64,000 nt of DNA from Acorus gramineus (taxonomy: Eukaryota > Streptophyta > Magnoliopsida > Acorales > Acoraceae): NCBI GenBank assembly GCA_030737835.1, contig CM060856.1:10705670-10769669 (forward strand). Reading direction: 5' to 3'. Positions 12,443-26,400 of the stretch are shown in pieces. The notes under the pieces were generated by a model. That model was not told where the DNA came from. It did no database searches and saw only the letters and a list, made by a program, of their open reading frames with translations. Position 1 is the stretch's first letter; each line of letters begins with the position of its first letter. Made by a program: the position numbers and the translations under genes.

Positions 12443-13712
12443 CAGTTCATGAACTGATAATAGTCTAGGTGTTTTCAATAGGTTTAGTCGACATTTTTAA
12501 TAAATATGTATTTGTTTATGAGTGTTGTTAAATGCTGTCTTTACACTCAAACCTAATTACAATAATGTTTTTGTGATTTTTTTAATTTTGATGCAAATAA
12601 ACATATTTTGTGGATAAAATATGAAGGAAATGTTTTTTCACATAAATGATTTCTCATAGTTATGTATAGATAAAATAAGAATAATTTTGATAAGTTCAAA
12701 AGTGACTCACATAAATAACTTGTTCATGTCTTATACACCCAAAATAATACAAAAAAGGACAAAAATAATCATGATAAAATAATAAAAATTTACCAAACAA
12801 AAACCATCTCAATAAGCATCTATTCTAGAACACTAATCTATCACATATATAAAATCATGTGAAATTGAACAGATTTTCAACTGTTTAAAAAAGCCTAATA
12901 GGAGAAGAACCAGAAATATTGCAGCTTGTTCTGATTCTGTCTGGACACCAACGCCACAGATATTGTTGCAAGAGAGTTTTGAAATTCAACTCTACTTGGG
13001 CCAAAACTGAGCAGAAACTGTACTCTTGCTCTCACTCACCAGGAATATCCAGAATCTCTGAGCTGATGACCGACAGATTTAGATCAATAAATCAAAAAGG
13101 CGACAATTGGCATTGGACGTACAACAAATTCTCTTTGCCGGGGAAAAGAATGAAGGATTAAGAGTGAATGCTGCAAGCAATAGAGTAAACTTCCAGAAAT
13201 CACCTCATCAAGGATCATTTCCAAATGGAAAAACAAAGGGTGGCATTAATCAGAACTTGAGTCATAGAAATCAGTTGGACAAGGGGTCATGACCTCTGAC
13301 TCCAGCACCTGAACCACCCGGTGCATTGTGGGTCTGTCCTCTGGACAGGACGATATGCACTGACTTGCCACCGACAGCAGCACGTCCAGGCTCTCACCTT
13401 GCACTCCTTCACATAATTGATCAATGATTTCTCTCTGTCGATTCTCTTTGGCCAAGAGATTTAACTGCAATGGGAAACAAAAGTCTGATGTGAGTTGAAC
13501 AAGAAACATCTTCAGACAAGGATAAATTATTGAATAAGCACCTCCCACATTGAATTTTACATCACTCCATAATTTAAGGAAATAGTGTGCCAGACTACAA
13601 AAGAATCGCATGGTAAGATTATCCACTAAACAGACCCACCTTATAATATCAGTTAACCAGAAAATAAATGTTAATGCCAACATTAATATTAAAAAAAAAA
13701 AGAGATCAATGT
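12443..13712. repeat. Displaced fragment of the FEI gene 3' end
   Basis: The fragment is collinear with about 22589-23862 (FEI 3' flank, last exon and part of the last intron) with few differences. It begins at a palindrome (12439-12460) and ends in a poly-A tract, where it switches to SYF2 copy B at about 13713. Confidence 0.85.
13246..13464 (-). pseudogene. FEI receptor-kinase last exon, orphaned
   Basis: Only the last coding exon of the FEI-like kinase is present: 72 residues from [13 protein letters not shown] to the FEI C-terminus [13 protein letters not shown] and stop. The acceptor site (CCATTGCAG) is kept and the frame is open. There is no kinase core, transmembrane segment or promoter upstream, because the fragment continues into SYF2 copy B. 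It differs from the functional exon at 23401-23619 by only a few residues (REI for REM, DVL for DAL), so it is young. It cannot encode a kinase by itself. Confidence 0.85.
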
Positions 13713-14374
13713 GAAATCTAACGCAATACATGTGAAATCTACATAGTCTATTAGGTGAGTATATATTCTATTATGGAAACATTAGAGAATTATATAATTA
13801 AAATAAAAAAATCAAAAGCATGTTAACACTAAAAAAATGACCGAGTAAACACGATAATAATTCTCAACAACTAAAATAGCTTATTCTCATCTTACACACT
13901 ATCCTGATAGCAATGATCAAACAAACAAAAATAACAATGACCGCATAAATAAAACTACGGGCACAGAGACTCTAGATGCGAAATGAGGCACCAGGTTATT
14001 CCCCAAACAGAAGAATACATAGGTGAGACAACCAAGAGAAGTTTAGTAGAATGTCTTTGAGGATAAGAGTCTTTAATTATAACTGACACAATTTCTACAA
14101 GGAACTTCATCTGAAACAGATCAATCCTTTATACCACAAAGTTCAGTCAAAGAAATCCATATATAAAAAGGAACCAAAAAGGGTGTAAACTGCATTACAA
14201 GCCGAAGAACAATCTGCAACACCAACCAGGTAGCTATTTCAATATGGAAATTCTTCAATACTTGGGGTACACCCTGATACATTAATTGTCGCTGAAGAAA
14301 TCACTTCATCCTCGACGAACATCTTTTAGATGCTACTTGCATAATATGACAAGCTAGGGAGGACATACCTGAGC

Positions 14375-17017
14375 TCAATCTGGCAAAGCAGTTCCACGCT
14401 CGAGATTGTTTTTGATCTCCAGAGTGTACTTGCCAAAGGCTCTCTCAATCTTCTTATTGAAGTGCTCATTCCTGTCATTGATCGAGTCGATATCCTTCTC
14501 TTCGTGAAACCGACGCCTCCTGCTGAATGCCTTCCTCTTCAAGTCCCTGTCTTCAAGCTCCTTCACCATTCTGTCGATGTTTTCATCTGGTATCTTTGGT
14601 GCCTAAGGGGATGGGGAAAAAGTTCAATAATGATGATGGGTGATGAATCATATTAACAAAAAAAAGAGTAAAAGAGGTGCTGTGTTCATTGAATGTCTTA
14701 CCTTTCCATATTGAAGACTGGAGGCATCACGGTAGAATTCTGGATCTTTTTCTTTCATGCTATTGTATTCCTCCAAGTCAACCTCGATATTTTTGGTTCG
14801 CTTTTTGTAGGCATTGTATAGACTTTTTTGATTGAAAACTGTTCAAGAAATGTGTTTTTCAACTTCTTAAGAACAAGGCAGAAAGCTTCTGATATTAAAA
14901 CTTATGACACAATATATTTTTTAATTTTCTCCAGTATCCAAGCGAGGGAATGACTGAATTCATCAAAATTTTAAATAAGATCATCAAACTTAATGTGCAC
15001 CATACAAGAAATATTAGCAGCATAACCATGATGACTGATGATAAAGTAAACCCAATGGGTCAAGAACAGGCAATAGAGTGACAGAAATAGAAATGAATCT
15101 ACATGTCTTGATAGATAAGTTTTGAATGAAATATGAAAATGGAAAAGAAGATGAAGTATGCACATAGAAAAGAAGGAAGATGAACAAAGAAAGGGACAGA
15201 ACACAAATTAAAGTGCCCATAGATGTTTACCATCCCAACCAAATGGAGCAGGGTCCTTTTCCCACTTCTTATATTTTTCCTCTGCTGCCTCTTGGGTGTC
15301 AAGCATGTAGGACTTTGACATATCCAAGCCATTTGCGTCTAATAACTTCCCGATCTTCTTTTTCCTCTCCTCGAGCCACTTCTGTTTGGAAACTCCTCTT
15401 GCTTCAGGTGGAGCTTCCAGTCTATTTTTCTCTGCTACTATTGCCATTTGGTTGGCTTTTCTTGCCTCGTTCTGCAAAGAACGAAGAAAAAACACACAAA
15501 CCAATATTAAAAATGGAAATATGCAAGCCCTTAAGCCTCTTGAACTTAAAAGAAAAATAAAATTCAGACAGTAATATTTAATGTGAGGGTCAACTTATCA
15601 ATACCATCTTAAGCCTCAGTTCAAACAATTTTTTCTGCCTTTCATTGAGAACTGGATAATCTGCTTCAACATTCTTGTCACTATGCTGATCATCATCATG
15701 AGCGGTATGTTCTACCGAGTCTGGTCTTCTATCTTCAGCGACCTCACTCTGATTAGATGGATCCAAGGAAGACTGAGCAACATCACCTCCTTGTTGAGAT
15801 CCTATGGTGAAAAACGAAACATGAAATTTATTTTAATATGGAATCGGACAGTGGAAAATGTATGCTAATATTATGATGCCCCTCTTCAAAGAGGCTTTGC
15901 AGCAGACCAGACTCATTTCTCTAGGAGATTTGATTGCCCCCTTTAAAGCTTTGTGATTTTAAAGCCTGGCTGATTCCAATGAACAGCTAGGATTGAATCC
16001 ACAATCCATGTTGGGGAGGAATGGAGTTTGCATTTCCAAGAAGACAGTTTTTTAGGTGTACTTTTCCCCTGATGTCATGATAAGATGATACATAAATGAC
16101 AAGCATGTATACTGATATCAATTGCTTGTTGCATTTGTATATCAATAAAATGTGAGAAAATGTCATGTTTCAAAAACACAGAAGTACTTATCATAAACAA
16201 TTGTCCTTATCTTAAGCTGGTGTTTATATGTAGAATGTTATATTCTCACACTCATAAACTAAGATTGTACATAATTCTATACATTGAAAAAGAAGTCAAG
16301 TTTGCATTACATGCGACATTACTCAATCCACATAAGCCATCAATTGGTGTCGAGTGTATGGTGTCAGAGTGTATCAACATATGAGTAGTGGTTAGAAAAT
16401 TTTCATTCACCTAAACATGTAAGATTGAGAGAGATCAACTTCGCATACTATTGGGAGACAATCCAACTACCATATAAGCTTCATTCATCAAACTAAGTCA
16501 ATCAGTTCATTCTAAGGATGAGCAATCTAGCAAATCTAACCAAAACATTTTCTCAACCGGCAATCGTGCAATTGAATATCCAAAACAGAAGCAAGAAGTA
16601 TTTTCCAAGACCCATCAAAGGACGAACCTGATTCATCCTTCTTGGCCAGCTCCTTCGCCTCAGCGATCTTCCTGAAGCAGAAATCTCCACACTCATGGAA
16701 CGGATTGGATGCATTTATACAATCAGGGTGCACAGTTCTCTCCACTTCCAACTGTTTCTTCCATTCTGCAAATCAAACCAAAATCAAATAGACACACAAA
16801 GAAGAGCCTCTCTGAAGAGAAATCCCCTTCAAAACAAATATGAACCAACAGAAAACACACAGATTAGATAGAGAGAGAGAGAGAGAGAGAGACCTGCTTC
16901 CTCCTTATCAAGGCGTTCCTTCGCTTCGGAGATTTTTTTAAAACAGTATTCGACACATTCATGATACGGATTTGATGAATTTATGCAATCTGGGTGTGAT
17001 TTACTGTTCTTCTCCAT
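14375..17017 (-). CDS. SYF2: Pre-mRNA-splicing factor SYF2, copy B
   Basis: Exon by exon match to copy A: 16894-17017, 16628-16765, 15605-15801, 15231-15471, 14702-14838 and 14375-14602. All splice sites and lengths are kept, giving 354 aa and the same role in the NTC-associated spliceosome. The first module reads [14 protein letters not shown], and Asp here also matches the second module, so the Gly in copy A is probably the derived state. The leader, promoter and upstream Pack-MULE are duplicated too, so both copies should start life with the same regulation. Upstream of this copy lies the SYF2-leader duplicate of copy A's kind; downstream (lower coordinates) it abuts the FEI fragment, so its 3' context differs from copy A beyond about 13715. 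Confidence 0.9.
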
Positions 17018-17484
17018 AAAAAAAGAGTAGATTTATTTGCAAATCGATGTCTCCTCTTTTGATGTGATACTCAGTATCGCCTGTAAGGAAGATTCAATTA
17101 GATGCAGATCAACGCAGCACCACCATTACTTTTTTTTGATGATTGAAAGCAAAACCCTAGAATCTTAAAGACGAAACCCTAAGATCATAATTTAAAAAAA
17201 AAACAAAGGTAAAACATTAGGTCGATTCGTAATACCTTATCGAACTTTGAGAGTTCGATTGCGAGTGAGCAAGCGAGAGAGGCCAAATAGGGTGTAATTT
17301 ACCAAAAAAAAAAAGAAATGAAAAAAAAAGGGAGAACTTTATCGACCGCGGAAAAACAGAGAATGGGCAGGGACGGGTTCAGAACCTCTATTTATATAAA
17401 ACAAAGTTTTTCTGTTTTGGTGAATGGAAACATGACACACGTGGTGGATGGAACACGTGATCACGTGCTAACACTTAACAGAGA

Positions 17485-18355
17485 GGGTGCATTTATTTTC
17501 ACCCCATAAGTTATTCATCCAACCTCTTTTGTTAATCTAATCTGCTGTTTTTTTATATATTTCTAACCCATCCCTACATCAAAAAAAAAAAAAAAACTTT
17601 GGTTTACACCCTTTTTAACCCACCTCTTCTTCCTCCTCTCTTCTTCTCCTTCCTCCTCCCCCCAATCCACTTATTTCTCTTTTCTCCTTCTTCATCTCTC
17701 TATCTCACTCATTCGTCCATCTCCTCCACCAAGCTCCTCCTCCCACCACCTCTTCCTCCTTTACGAACCCAAATGCTACTGGATCTCCCCCTCCCACTCC
17801 TCCTCCACCGAGAACACAAGAACCACCCCAACAAGTGTCGACCCACCACCACTGCCACCACTGCCACCTACCCATCCCCCTCCATAACCTCGTTGACGCC
17901 CTCCATTTCCTCGGTCGCCTCCTTCAGTGCGTGGAGTCCATCGTCGTGGACTGCCTCATCGAAGCCTTCGACCTCCTCCCTCTCCTCTATGAGCTCTCCT
18001 CCATCGAGTGCGTCTCCGCGCACGGGCTCGACTCCCGCATCGTCACCTTCTACCTCTCCACGACAGGCATAATTGAATTGTTGTGGACATAAAACATTAT
18101 AATGATCGTGACCGTCAAAAAAATGGTCCAAGAGATGTTGGAGGAGGAGATGGTGGTGCGACGGAAGAGGCCAAAGTCACGTTGCGGTGGTGGGGATGGT
18201 TGAAAGGGTCTTTGGGAGGAAGTACATGAGGTGTTGGGGGTGGGTTAGGATGTGAAGGGGTGGGTTTTGAAGGGTGGGATTGGTTTGTTCCGAATACACA
18301 AAAATAATTTAATATGGGGTGGGTGGAAGAGCCAATGGGGTGGTAATAACTGCCC
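17485..18355. mobile_element. Pack-MULE-like element, copy B
   Basis: This is the same insertion as at 5050-5891, carried along by the segmental duplication. Ends GGGTGCATTTATTTTCACC and the matching right end are visible. The flanking repeats have drifted by one base each (TTAACAGAGA at 17475-17484 and CTAACAGAAA at about 18357-18366). The captured fragment reads LVDALHFLGRLLQCVES and differs from copy A at several residues. No transposase is present. Confidence 0.7.
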
Positions 18356-18950
18356 TCTAACAGAAAACCCAGTTTGTCTTCTCCGTCTCCTTCCGTTTCG
18401 TCCTCTCTCCCATCTCACCCTCTTCAAATCAAACAAAAAACAGACCCACCCCTCTCTCCTATCTCACTCTCTCTGCAGATCCAAAAAAAAAAAACAACAA
18501 AAACTCACTCAAGCTGATTTCGGCCCTGACGCCGCCACTCCTCAAGTCCCACTAAAACTTGGTATAAAAATGAAAGTATATGAGAATTGCACTCGTAGAT
18601 ATGGTCCATTCCCCTATTTATCATCTAAATCAAGAATACTGAATGATGCAAATTGATTTTGTAATTGTTTCACAGAAAATGAAATGGCAAGGCATAATTC
18701 ATATTATAGGAAGGTAATAGAGTCTATCATTTTCAATGCTGCAGTTTCACTCTTCCTAATCTTCTGAAAGACTGTTCATATAAAAAAATGTATCATTTTT
18801 CTTGCAGTTTAAGAAACGACCAACTAAAACTAATGTGCAAACAAGCTAAGAAAACAAAATGCTTCATTATATTGTGTAAATATAATGATACTAACCTCCA
18901 AATACACACACACACACAAACACACACACAGATACATGGATACTTGAAAA

Positions 18951-20204
18951 ACCAAACAAGATCAAGAATGTATGGCCCATATCTATAGCGTCTAGCAACC
19001 ATGCCAACTTATATTTCAAGTGATTCATGACCAAATATTACCCTAAACAAGCCCATCCAGCTCAAACTCAACAAACCCACAAAAATCCTCACAATACATA
19101 TAAGGTAGCGTTTGGTAGCGGCGGAATGCGGATTTTAAGTACTGATTAATAAGTGCAGAAAGAGGTTATGCTGATAATATTTAGGAGTTCAGAAAAAAAA
19201 AAGTGTTTGGTTCAGCCGAAAATATTATGCAGTTATTTAGATAAACGTGTTTGGTTGACCACTGAACATATATACTTATTAGAGAGGTATTTCGGTCCAT
19301 TGGACTGATTTCACAAACATGCATTTTTAATCACATTGGACTGATTCCATCTAACATAAATTCACTGACCAGACAATTTTTTTTGATAAATTCAACTACC
19401 AAAATGTATTATGAGAAAGATGTAATATTTGAACAGATCAACCCATTCCAAACTTATCCAGTACACCCAATCACCCATTTAAAGCAGGGAAACATAAGGA
19501 CCTATGAAAAAGAATGCCAAAATCGAAGGAAAATCTCTAAAGATCCGCTGAATTGTAAACCTAACCGATCTATAAGACTCCACAAACCTTATCCACGAAA
19601 GGGGACTCAAATCGAAGAAAAATATGCACAGATCCGAGGAGAAGATGGAGACCCATGGTTTTATTACCTTAAGCCGTCGAGAACCGAAGATGTGCTGCCC
19701 GAAAATGTGTGACGCAGAGTCTCCGGGTGAAGATGAACCAATCTCCGGTGAAGGTGGTGGTCGAACCGGCGGAAAATCGGACAGACGTCCTAGGGTTTCA
19801 GCGATTGAAATGGGAGGGAGAGGAGATCTGGTGGTGGTCGATTTCGTGAGGAGCTCGGGTGGGGTTGGTCACAGTCGGTGGAGATGGACTGTGTTTGGAA
19901 GGGGTTTCCTCAATTCTTTGGCTCAGCAAGCAGAGTTGTTGCTGAAGAGGAGAGACACGATGATAATAAGGTAAAGTTTGGTTTAAATAGCTTTGTAAAT
20001 AGTTTAAATGTGCAGGGGTACTGAGGTCTTTTCATGTGGAGAACGAAAACGCTCAATGCGAGAGCCGAAAACATAAGTGATAATGAAAAATACGCATTTT
20101 TAAATTTTTTATTTATTAAAAATGAGTTAATTAAAGGAAAAATGACTGATTTTTTTGGGTAGCTTTTCCAGCTTTGCCGTAAGATCAACCACGGAGAGTT
20201 TCTT
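18951..20204. other. Element-derived spacer with a plant 5'-leader-like segment
   Basis: The stretch from 19123 to about 19262 has two GTGTTTGGTT-type motifs typical of Tourist/hAT ends. From about 19560 to 19975 the base composition rises, and the minus strand contains a GAAACCCTAG motif and pyrimidine-rich leader-like sequence. Short open frames here show no domain I recognise. I read it as remnants of non-autonomous elements, possibly carrying a captured promoter or leader. Confidence 0.35.
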
Positions 20205-20716
20205 AAAAAAAAAAAAAAATGATTAAAAAAATCTCCTAAAAGTTAGAATTACCCAAATCAGTCATTTTTTTAAATTATACATAAAAAAATCTCATTTCAT
20301 AATTTTGGAAACACAAAAGATTAATATACCCTTATGTAATTAAATAACTAACATTCCTCTAACCCTTGTTAGATTATTCCATACCAAAAATTTATTTTTC
20401 CTACAAAACAACAATTTCTTTATTCTATATTATATTTTTTATATATATATCTTCCCTGATGTTGTTTATCATTTTTAATTATGTATAATCATAATATGTA
20501 ATTTAAATCTTTGTTTTGCGCCAATGCAGAAGATGATATTTTAGTATTTTAAATCCTTATTCACATTTTTTTTACTTGGCTGTTCACTTTTTTATGGCGT
20601 CATTAATACATATCTATTTTAAAAAAAAAGTATCAACATTTAATTGAGTTCATCATCAAAAACTCAAATTATAATAGCACATATCTCACAAAATCTACAT
20701 AATCACAAAAAATTTA
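20205..20716. mobile_element. Truncated relative of the long-TIR element at 45994-47121
   Basis: The left end (ATGATTAAAAAAATCTCCTA, then AAAGTTAGAATTA) and about 500 bp of interior match 45999-46510. The right arm is missing. The sequence stops at about 20716, where a different GGGGCGTCTGGTTCC-type end begins (20717-20850, another remnant). Confidence 0.6.
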
Positions 20717-20889
20717 GGGGGCGTCTGGTTCCACTGAAATTCAGCACTTATTAGGTTGAAGCCGAAATTTTTCAGCATTTATGTGTTACAAGTCTGTTTG
20801 GTTGAGGCCCAATTAACTGCTAAAATTTATCCTTTTTTCGCATATAAACCCGGAATTTTTCTGCTCATTCATGTTATTTTTTTTTGTGA

Positions 20890-21917
20890 AATGCTATTTT
20901 ATATTTAAGTCCCTGTAAACTAAGTTTGTCAATTATCTGAAAAAATATCCGTATCCGATCCGAATCAGTATCAGAAAATGCAGAAAATATCCGATATCTG
21001 AAAATCTGTATCCGTATCCGAAAATTTTCAGATCAGATCGGATATAGCCTATATCCGATCCGAAAAATATCCGTATCCGAACTGTTATTTTATTTATATA
21101 GGTTAGAATTAGTTTTAACCCTTAGATGAAAATCCAATGGCTCATGATCTAGGGCAAAACACAAACTTTTTTAATCATATTAGATACTTGTTTAACTATA
21201 TTAGGATTTGTGTTTTTATGTCTTTGGTGGATACCTATTTAACAATGTTAGGACTTAAGATTTTATAAATTCTTTTATATTTTAATCTGGTTCGGATATT
21301 TCAGATATTATCCGAATCCGTGTCCGGATTTTCGGATCGGATACAGATATGTGTTTTGAAATATCTATCAGATATCGGATATAGATATTTTTTCGGATAT
21401 CCAATTTAGATACGGATACGGATATGGGCCTATCCGATCCGTATCCGTCCGATTGACAGGCCTACTGTAAACTATGTTATTTAGTGTTAAATCCCTGTAA
21501 ACTATATTATTTAGTGATCAGTCCCTGTAAAATATGAAGAAGGGAGGGACTAATCACTAAATAACATAGTTTACAGGAACTTAAAAATAAATCACATTTC
21601 ACAAATTAACGGTGTATGGATGGACATTTGACGGAGGGACTAAAAACAAAATAGGCAGTTGAATATGGGGACTTGAAAAAAAATATGAAGAATGGAGGGA
21701 TCGATCCCTAAATAAACATGTTTACATGGACTTAAAAATAATCCCTAAAAAAAATAGAGTTTTATTTCAAATTTAATTAAAGGTGTACGGACGGACGTTT
21801 GACGGGGGATTAAAAATCAAATAGGTAGTTGAATATGGGGATTTAAAAAGAAATATGAAGAAGTGAGTGACAGATCCCTCAATAGACATGTTTATAGGGA
21901 CTTAAAACTAAAAATCC
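20890..21917. mobile_element. Fold-back MITE with a second element nested inside
   Basis: The interior matches the 756-1215 MITE (for example AACGGTGTATGGATGGAC and TTTAGTGATCAGTCCCTG). The right arm appears in two tandem versions (to about 21745 and to 21917). The left arm is split at 20920 by an hAT-type MITE. The outer ends are worn, so these coordinates are approximate. Confidence 0.55.
20921..21464. mobile_element. hAT-type MITE nested in the fold-back element
   Basis: The 544-bp element is flanked by a perfect 8-bp target duplication CTGTAAAC (20913-20920 and 21465-21472). The right end reads GATTGACAGGCCTA and the left TAAGTTTGTCAATT, an imperfect inverted repeat. Both arms are filled with ATCCGTATCCGATCCG-type subrepeats in opposite orientation. 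It is non-coding. Confidence 0.8.
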
Positions 21918-22079
21918 TTTTTTTTTTTATGAGTCTAATATTTTGAAAATTGTTATGCCTTCTAGTGCCCGTTTGTCATAATATTTTGATTTTTTAAATA
22001 TATATTTTTATCAATGAAATATATGTTTTATGAGCTCAATTTATTTAGAGCGAAAAAACGGGATCATAGATTAATAAAA

Positions 22080-22498
22080 GGGTAAAATGCATTTGGATTC
22101 CCTGGAGTTTTTGAAACCTGTAGAAACACTCCATAAAGTTTAAAAACATGCACTTACACCCCCTGCCATTATATTTTTTCATTAAGATGTAACAAAAGTA
22201 ATTTAAAATTACTGCTTTACCATTAACTATCTAAATATCAATAGAAAAAAATCAATCAATCAATTAATTATATGCTTTATGAATATTAACTTATACAATA
22301 ATTAATTCTTCAAAAACATATGGATGCATTTTTATGAGAATTAAGTCACATAATAAAGATTTAATTAAAATGGTAAAATCGTACTTTTATCTCATCTTAA
22401 TAGAAAATCAAATTACAAGGGTGTAATTGTATATTTTTGAATTATAAGAGGTGTTTCTGCATGTTTATAAAATTTCAGGGTCCAAACACATTTTACCC
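22080..22498. mobile_element. Short TIR element, Mutator-like
   Basis: The termini are GGGTAAAATGCATTTGGATT and its imperfect inverse. A 9-bp duplication TTAATAAAA flanks them (22071-22079 and 22499-22507). It is 419 bp, AT-rich and non-coding. Confidence 0.75.
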
Positions 22499-23400
22499 TT
22501 AATAAAAATCTATTCCTCGTGAGAGCAAAATTCAAATCTAAAATCCATATGTGACGAGGGGATGATTCTGCCACATCCTACCAAAAGTAGTTCATGAACT
22601 GATAACAGTCTAGGTGTTTTCAATAGGTTTAGTCGACATTTTTAATAAATATGTATTTGTTTATGAGTGTTGTTAAATGTTGTCTTTACACTCAAACCTA
22701 ATTACAATAATGTTTTTGTGATTTTTTTAATTTTGACGCAAATAAACAAATTTTGTGGATAAAATATGAATGAAATGTTTTTTCACATAAATGATTTTTC
22801 ATAGTTATGTATAGATAAAATAAGAATAATTTTGATAGTAAGTTCAACACTCAAAAGTGACTGACATAAATAACTTATCCATGTCTTATACACCCAAAAT
22901 AATACAAAAAAGGACAAAAATAATCATGATAAAATAATAAAAATTTACCAAACAAAAACCATCTCAATAAGCATCTATTCTAGAATACTAATCTATCACA
23001 TATATAAAATCATGTGAAATTGAACAGATTTTCAACTGTTTAAATAAGCCTAATAGGAGATGAACCAGAAATATTGCAGCTTGTTCTGATTCTGTCTGGA
23101 CACCAACGCCACAGATATTGTTGCAAGAGAGTTATGAAATTCAACTCTACTTGGGCCAAAACTGAGCAGAAACTGTACTCTTGCTCTCACTCACCAGGAA
23201 TATCCAGCATCTCTGAGCTGATGACCGACAGATTTAGATCAATAAATCAAAAAGGCGACAATTGGCATTGGACGTACAACAAATTCTCTTTGCCGGGGAA
23301 AAGAATGAAGGATTAAGAGTGAATGCTGCAAGCAATAGAGTAAACTTCCAGAAATCACCTCATCAAGGATCATTTCCAAATGGAAAAACAAAGGGTGGCA

Positions 23401-26400
23401 TTAATCAGAACTTGAGTCATAGAAATCAGTTGGACAAGGGGTCATGACCTCTGACTCCAGCACCTGAACCACCCGGTGCATTGTGGGTCTGTCCTCTGGA
23501 CAAGATGATATGCACTGACTTGCCACCGACAGCAGCGCGTCCAGGCTCTCACCTTGCACTCCTTCACATAATTGATCAATCATTTCTCTCTGTCGATTCT
23601 CTTTGGCCAAGAGATTTAACTGCAATGGGAAACAAAAGTCTGATGTGAGTTGAACAAGAAACATCTTCAGACAAGGATAAATTATTGAATAAGCACCTCC
23701 CACATTGAATTTTACATCACTCCATAATTTAGGGAAATAGTGTGCTAGACTACAAAAGAATCGCATGGTAAGATTATCCACTAAACAGACCCACCTTATA
23801 ATATCAGTTAACCAGAAAATAAATGTTAATGCCAACATTAATATTCAAAAAAAAAAAAGATCAATGAAATCTTGAGCTCAATTCCACATATGGAAGATGA
23901 ATTCAATTATTTCCATTGCTGTCCATTAGCACTTCTTCATACAGATAGGTTTGACACGTCAGTCATAATCAATATTTTCTTTCGTGATCTACATGCAGTG
24001 TGACATCAGTTGCGGATACTCTGTTTTTATGTGTGGGGACTGCTCACTGCAATTACATTCCTATTTTATAGTGACATGAAAGAGAGCAGGATAAACATAC
24101 CATGCCAACAATATTTAAGCCTTTTTCGATGTATGATGAATCAGTGGTTCGCTTTCCGCTAATAACTTCCAGCACAAGGACTCCAAAACTATACACATCA
24201 GTCTTCTCGGTTGCTCTACCACTTTGCATGTACTCTACAGATTAATGGTGTACAATGATTCGGTTATTCTAGGCCACTTGGCAAACTCTCTAACATATAC
24301 TTACAGCACTAAATTTCAATTAGCACATACCTGGAGCAAGATAACCAAAAGTACCAGCAACAACGGTAGTAATATGTGATTCTTCATCCTCCAATAATTT
24401 TGCTAGTCCAAAGTCTGACACACGAGCTTCCAAATTCCCATCAAGCAATATGTTGCTTGATTTAATGTCACGGTGTATGATTCGAGGAGAACAATCATGA
24501 TGTAAATAAGCAAGCCCCTTTGCAGCTCCCATTATAATATTAAGTCTTGCATCCCAGTCTAGTTGCTCCGATCTTTCTGCCCAACATATCACATGATGCA
24601 TTTTTCACAAAATTACGACTTCATCATCAAGAATTACAAGAACTTGCCCATTGGAAGATAAAGAATGCAAAGTACAACATTTTAAAAAATGATGATATGC
24701 TGACTTGAAAAATAAATGCTTCAGATGGTCATTTGAATAGACAAACAATTCACATTCATTTGATAAAAAAAATACAAATTGACGCATTTGAACCTGGTTT
24801 GATCGAGCAAACTTGGCCTAATTGGTAAATCATGCCCCGTAAGACATAGAAGTAACAGGAAATATGTATCAATTTACAAGCCCCAGATATAGGATTGTTG
24901 TGGCAGGTTGTCACTCGGCATTGAAACCCTGTAAATACGATAATATGTCTCCCACATTTCCAGGGCAATGGACTACATATTTTTGGGAACAGGAATCGCT
25001 TGTTTTAAATCTCACAAGATATGATATATCTTTACAACGAAATACATAAAAATGAAATTGCCAATGCACCTGCATGGTACATCATAATTCCATAACATAG
25101 AATGAATATTTAGAGACTACAAAAAGATATTTCTGTTTCAGAGTTTACTTTTACACGTTAATTACATATATTCAGCAAGCAAATGGGATTGAGACGCATA
25201 ACATAAAAAATGAAAAATAACACATCAAAAACGGAGGTACCGGCCTTCAAATATTAGCACAAATCACTTCATAATAAAAGCTGTTCCTAAGCATACAAAT
25301 GGTGGGTTTTATTTATTCAGTAGTAATTTGACACATTCTGAACTGGGTGCCACAGGCTGGTGTGACTTCAATTCCACCGACCTTGGGGTGATATCATATA
25401 TTTTCCATTTTCAATTTCTACTTCAACTTATAAAGGAAAAAGGAAGTTCAAGAACATGCAATAAACAGAAAGATCATAATCAACGCTTCCGAAAGACTGT
25501 TATCGAACTAAGAGAAAACATGATATGAATTTACCATGAAGCGCTTCATCCAGGCTACCTCCAGGTAAAAAATCATAGATTAGCAGCTTTGAAGAAGGAG
25601 AATTGCAGTATCCACGTAGGTTGACCAAATATCTATGTTTTATACTCCCAAGAATCTCAAGCTCACGTTCAAAAAACCGATCGAACCCTTCATTCGTTTT
25701 CATAATTTTTTTCAATGCAAAAACATTGCCATCATCCATTGAAAGTTTATATACAGTTCCAAAACCCCCAGTGCCTATGATATTGTCATCAGTTAAAGTT
25801 TCCAATTTCTTAATGATATCTTTAGATGAATAAGGTAGATCTCCATGAAACATCACAATGGAAGCACCTGAAACAACAAGACTGTGTAAGACAGATCTGC
25901 AAAGATACAACTTTCATTGAAAAGAGGAACTTTCTAATGACTCAAGATAGATACATGCAGAATAATAAGCTCAGACATCTCTCTCCACAACTGACGGCAA
26001 AACATAAGTACCTCCACCAACATCCATTGCTAAAGCTCGGTTGTGGTTTTTATAAAATTTCTTGTAAAGAAAGCAACCCCAGAAGCACATGAGTGCAACC
26101 AGAAGTAATGCACCCACAGTCGCCAGTGCATTTATTAGAAGCCTAGCAGAATACTTTTGAGCCTTTCTCTTTCCACCCTCATCTACTGCATCAGTCACAA
26201 AAAGAGAAATACTACTGGTACGAGAAAGATACAAATGCATGAGAAAATAAGCTAATCATCCTGAAGAAAAGAAGAGGGCATTTTGCTGACAAGCTTTGCG
26301 ATTAATGGATGGTTCAAGATAAAAAATAAAGTATCGCCATCTACGTTTCAGTACCAAGCATACCTGAAACAGGAGATTGATGATTTCCGAAAGGCCCTTC

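Larger units (their letters stand above)
13715..18950. repeat. Segmental duplication, copy B (SYF2 block)
   Basis: Collinear partner of 1316-6480. Differences from A include a longer GA tract (about 16867-16892), a 13-bp intron insertion near 16806 that repeats its neighbour GAAGAG, and loss of about 20 bp near 18600. The right edge lies in a (CA)n tract near 18903-18930, as in copy A, which suggests the breakpoint lies in or beside that microsatellite. Confidence 0.9.
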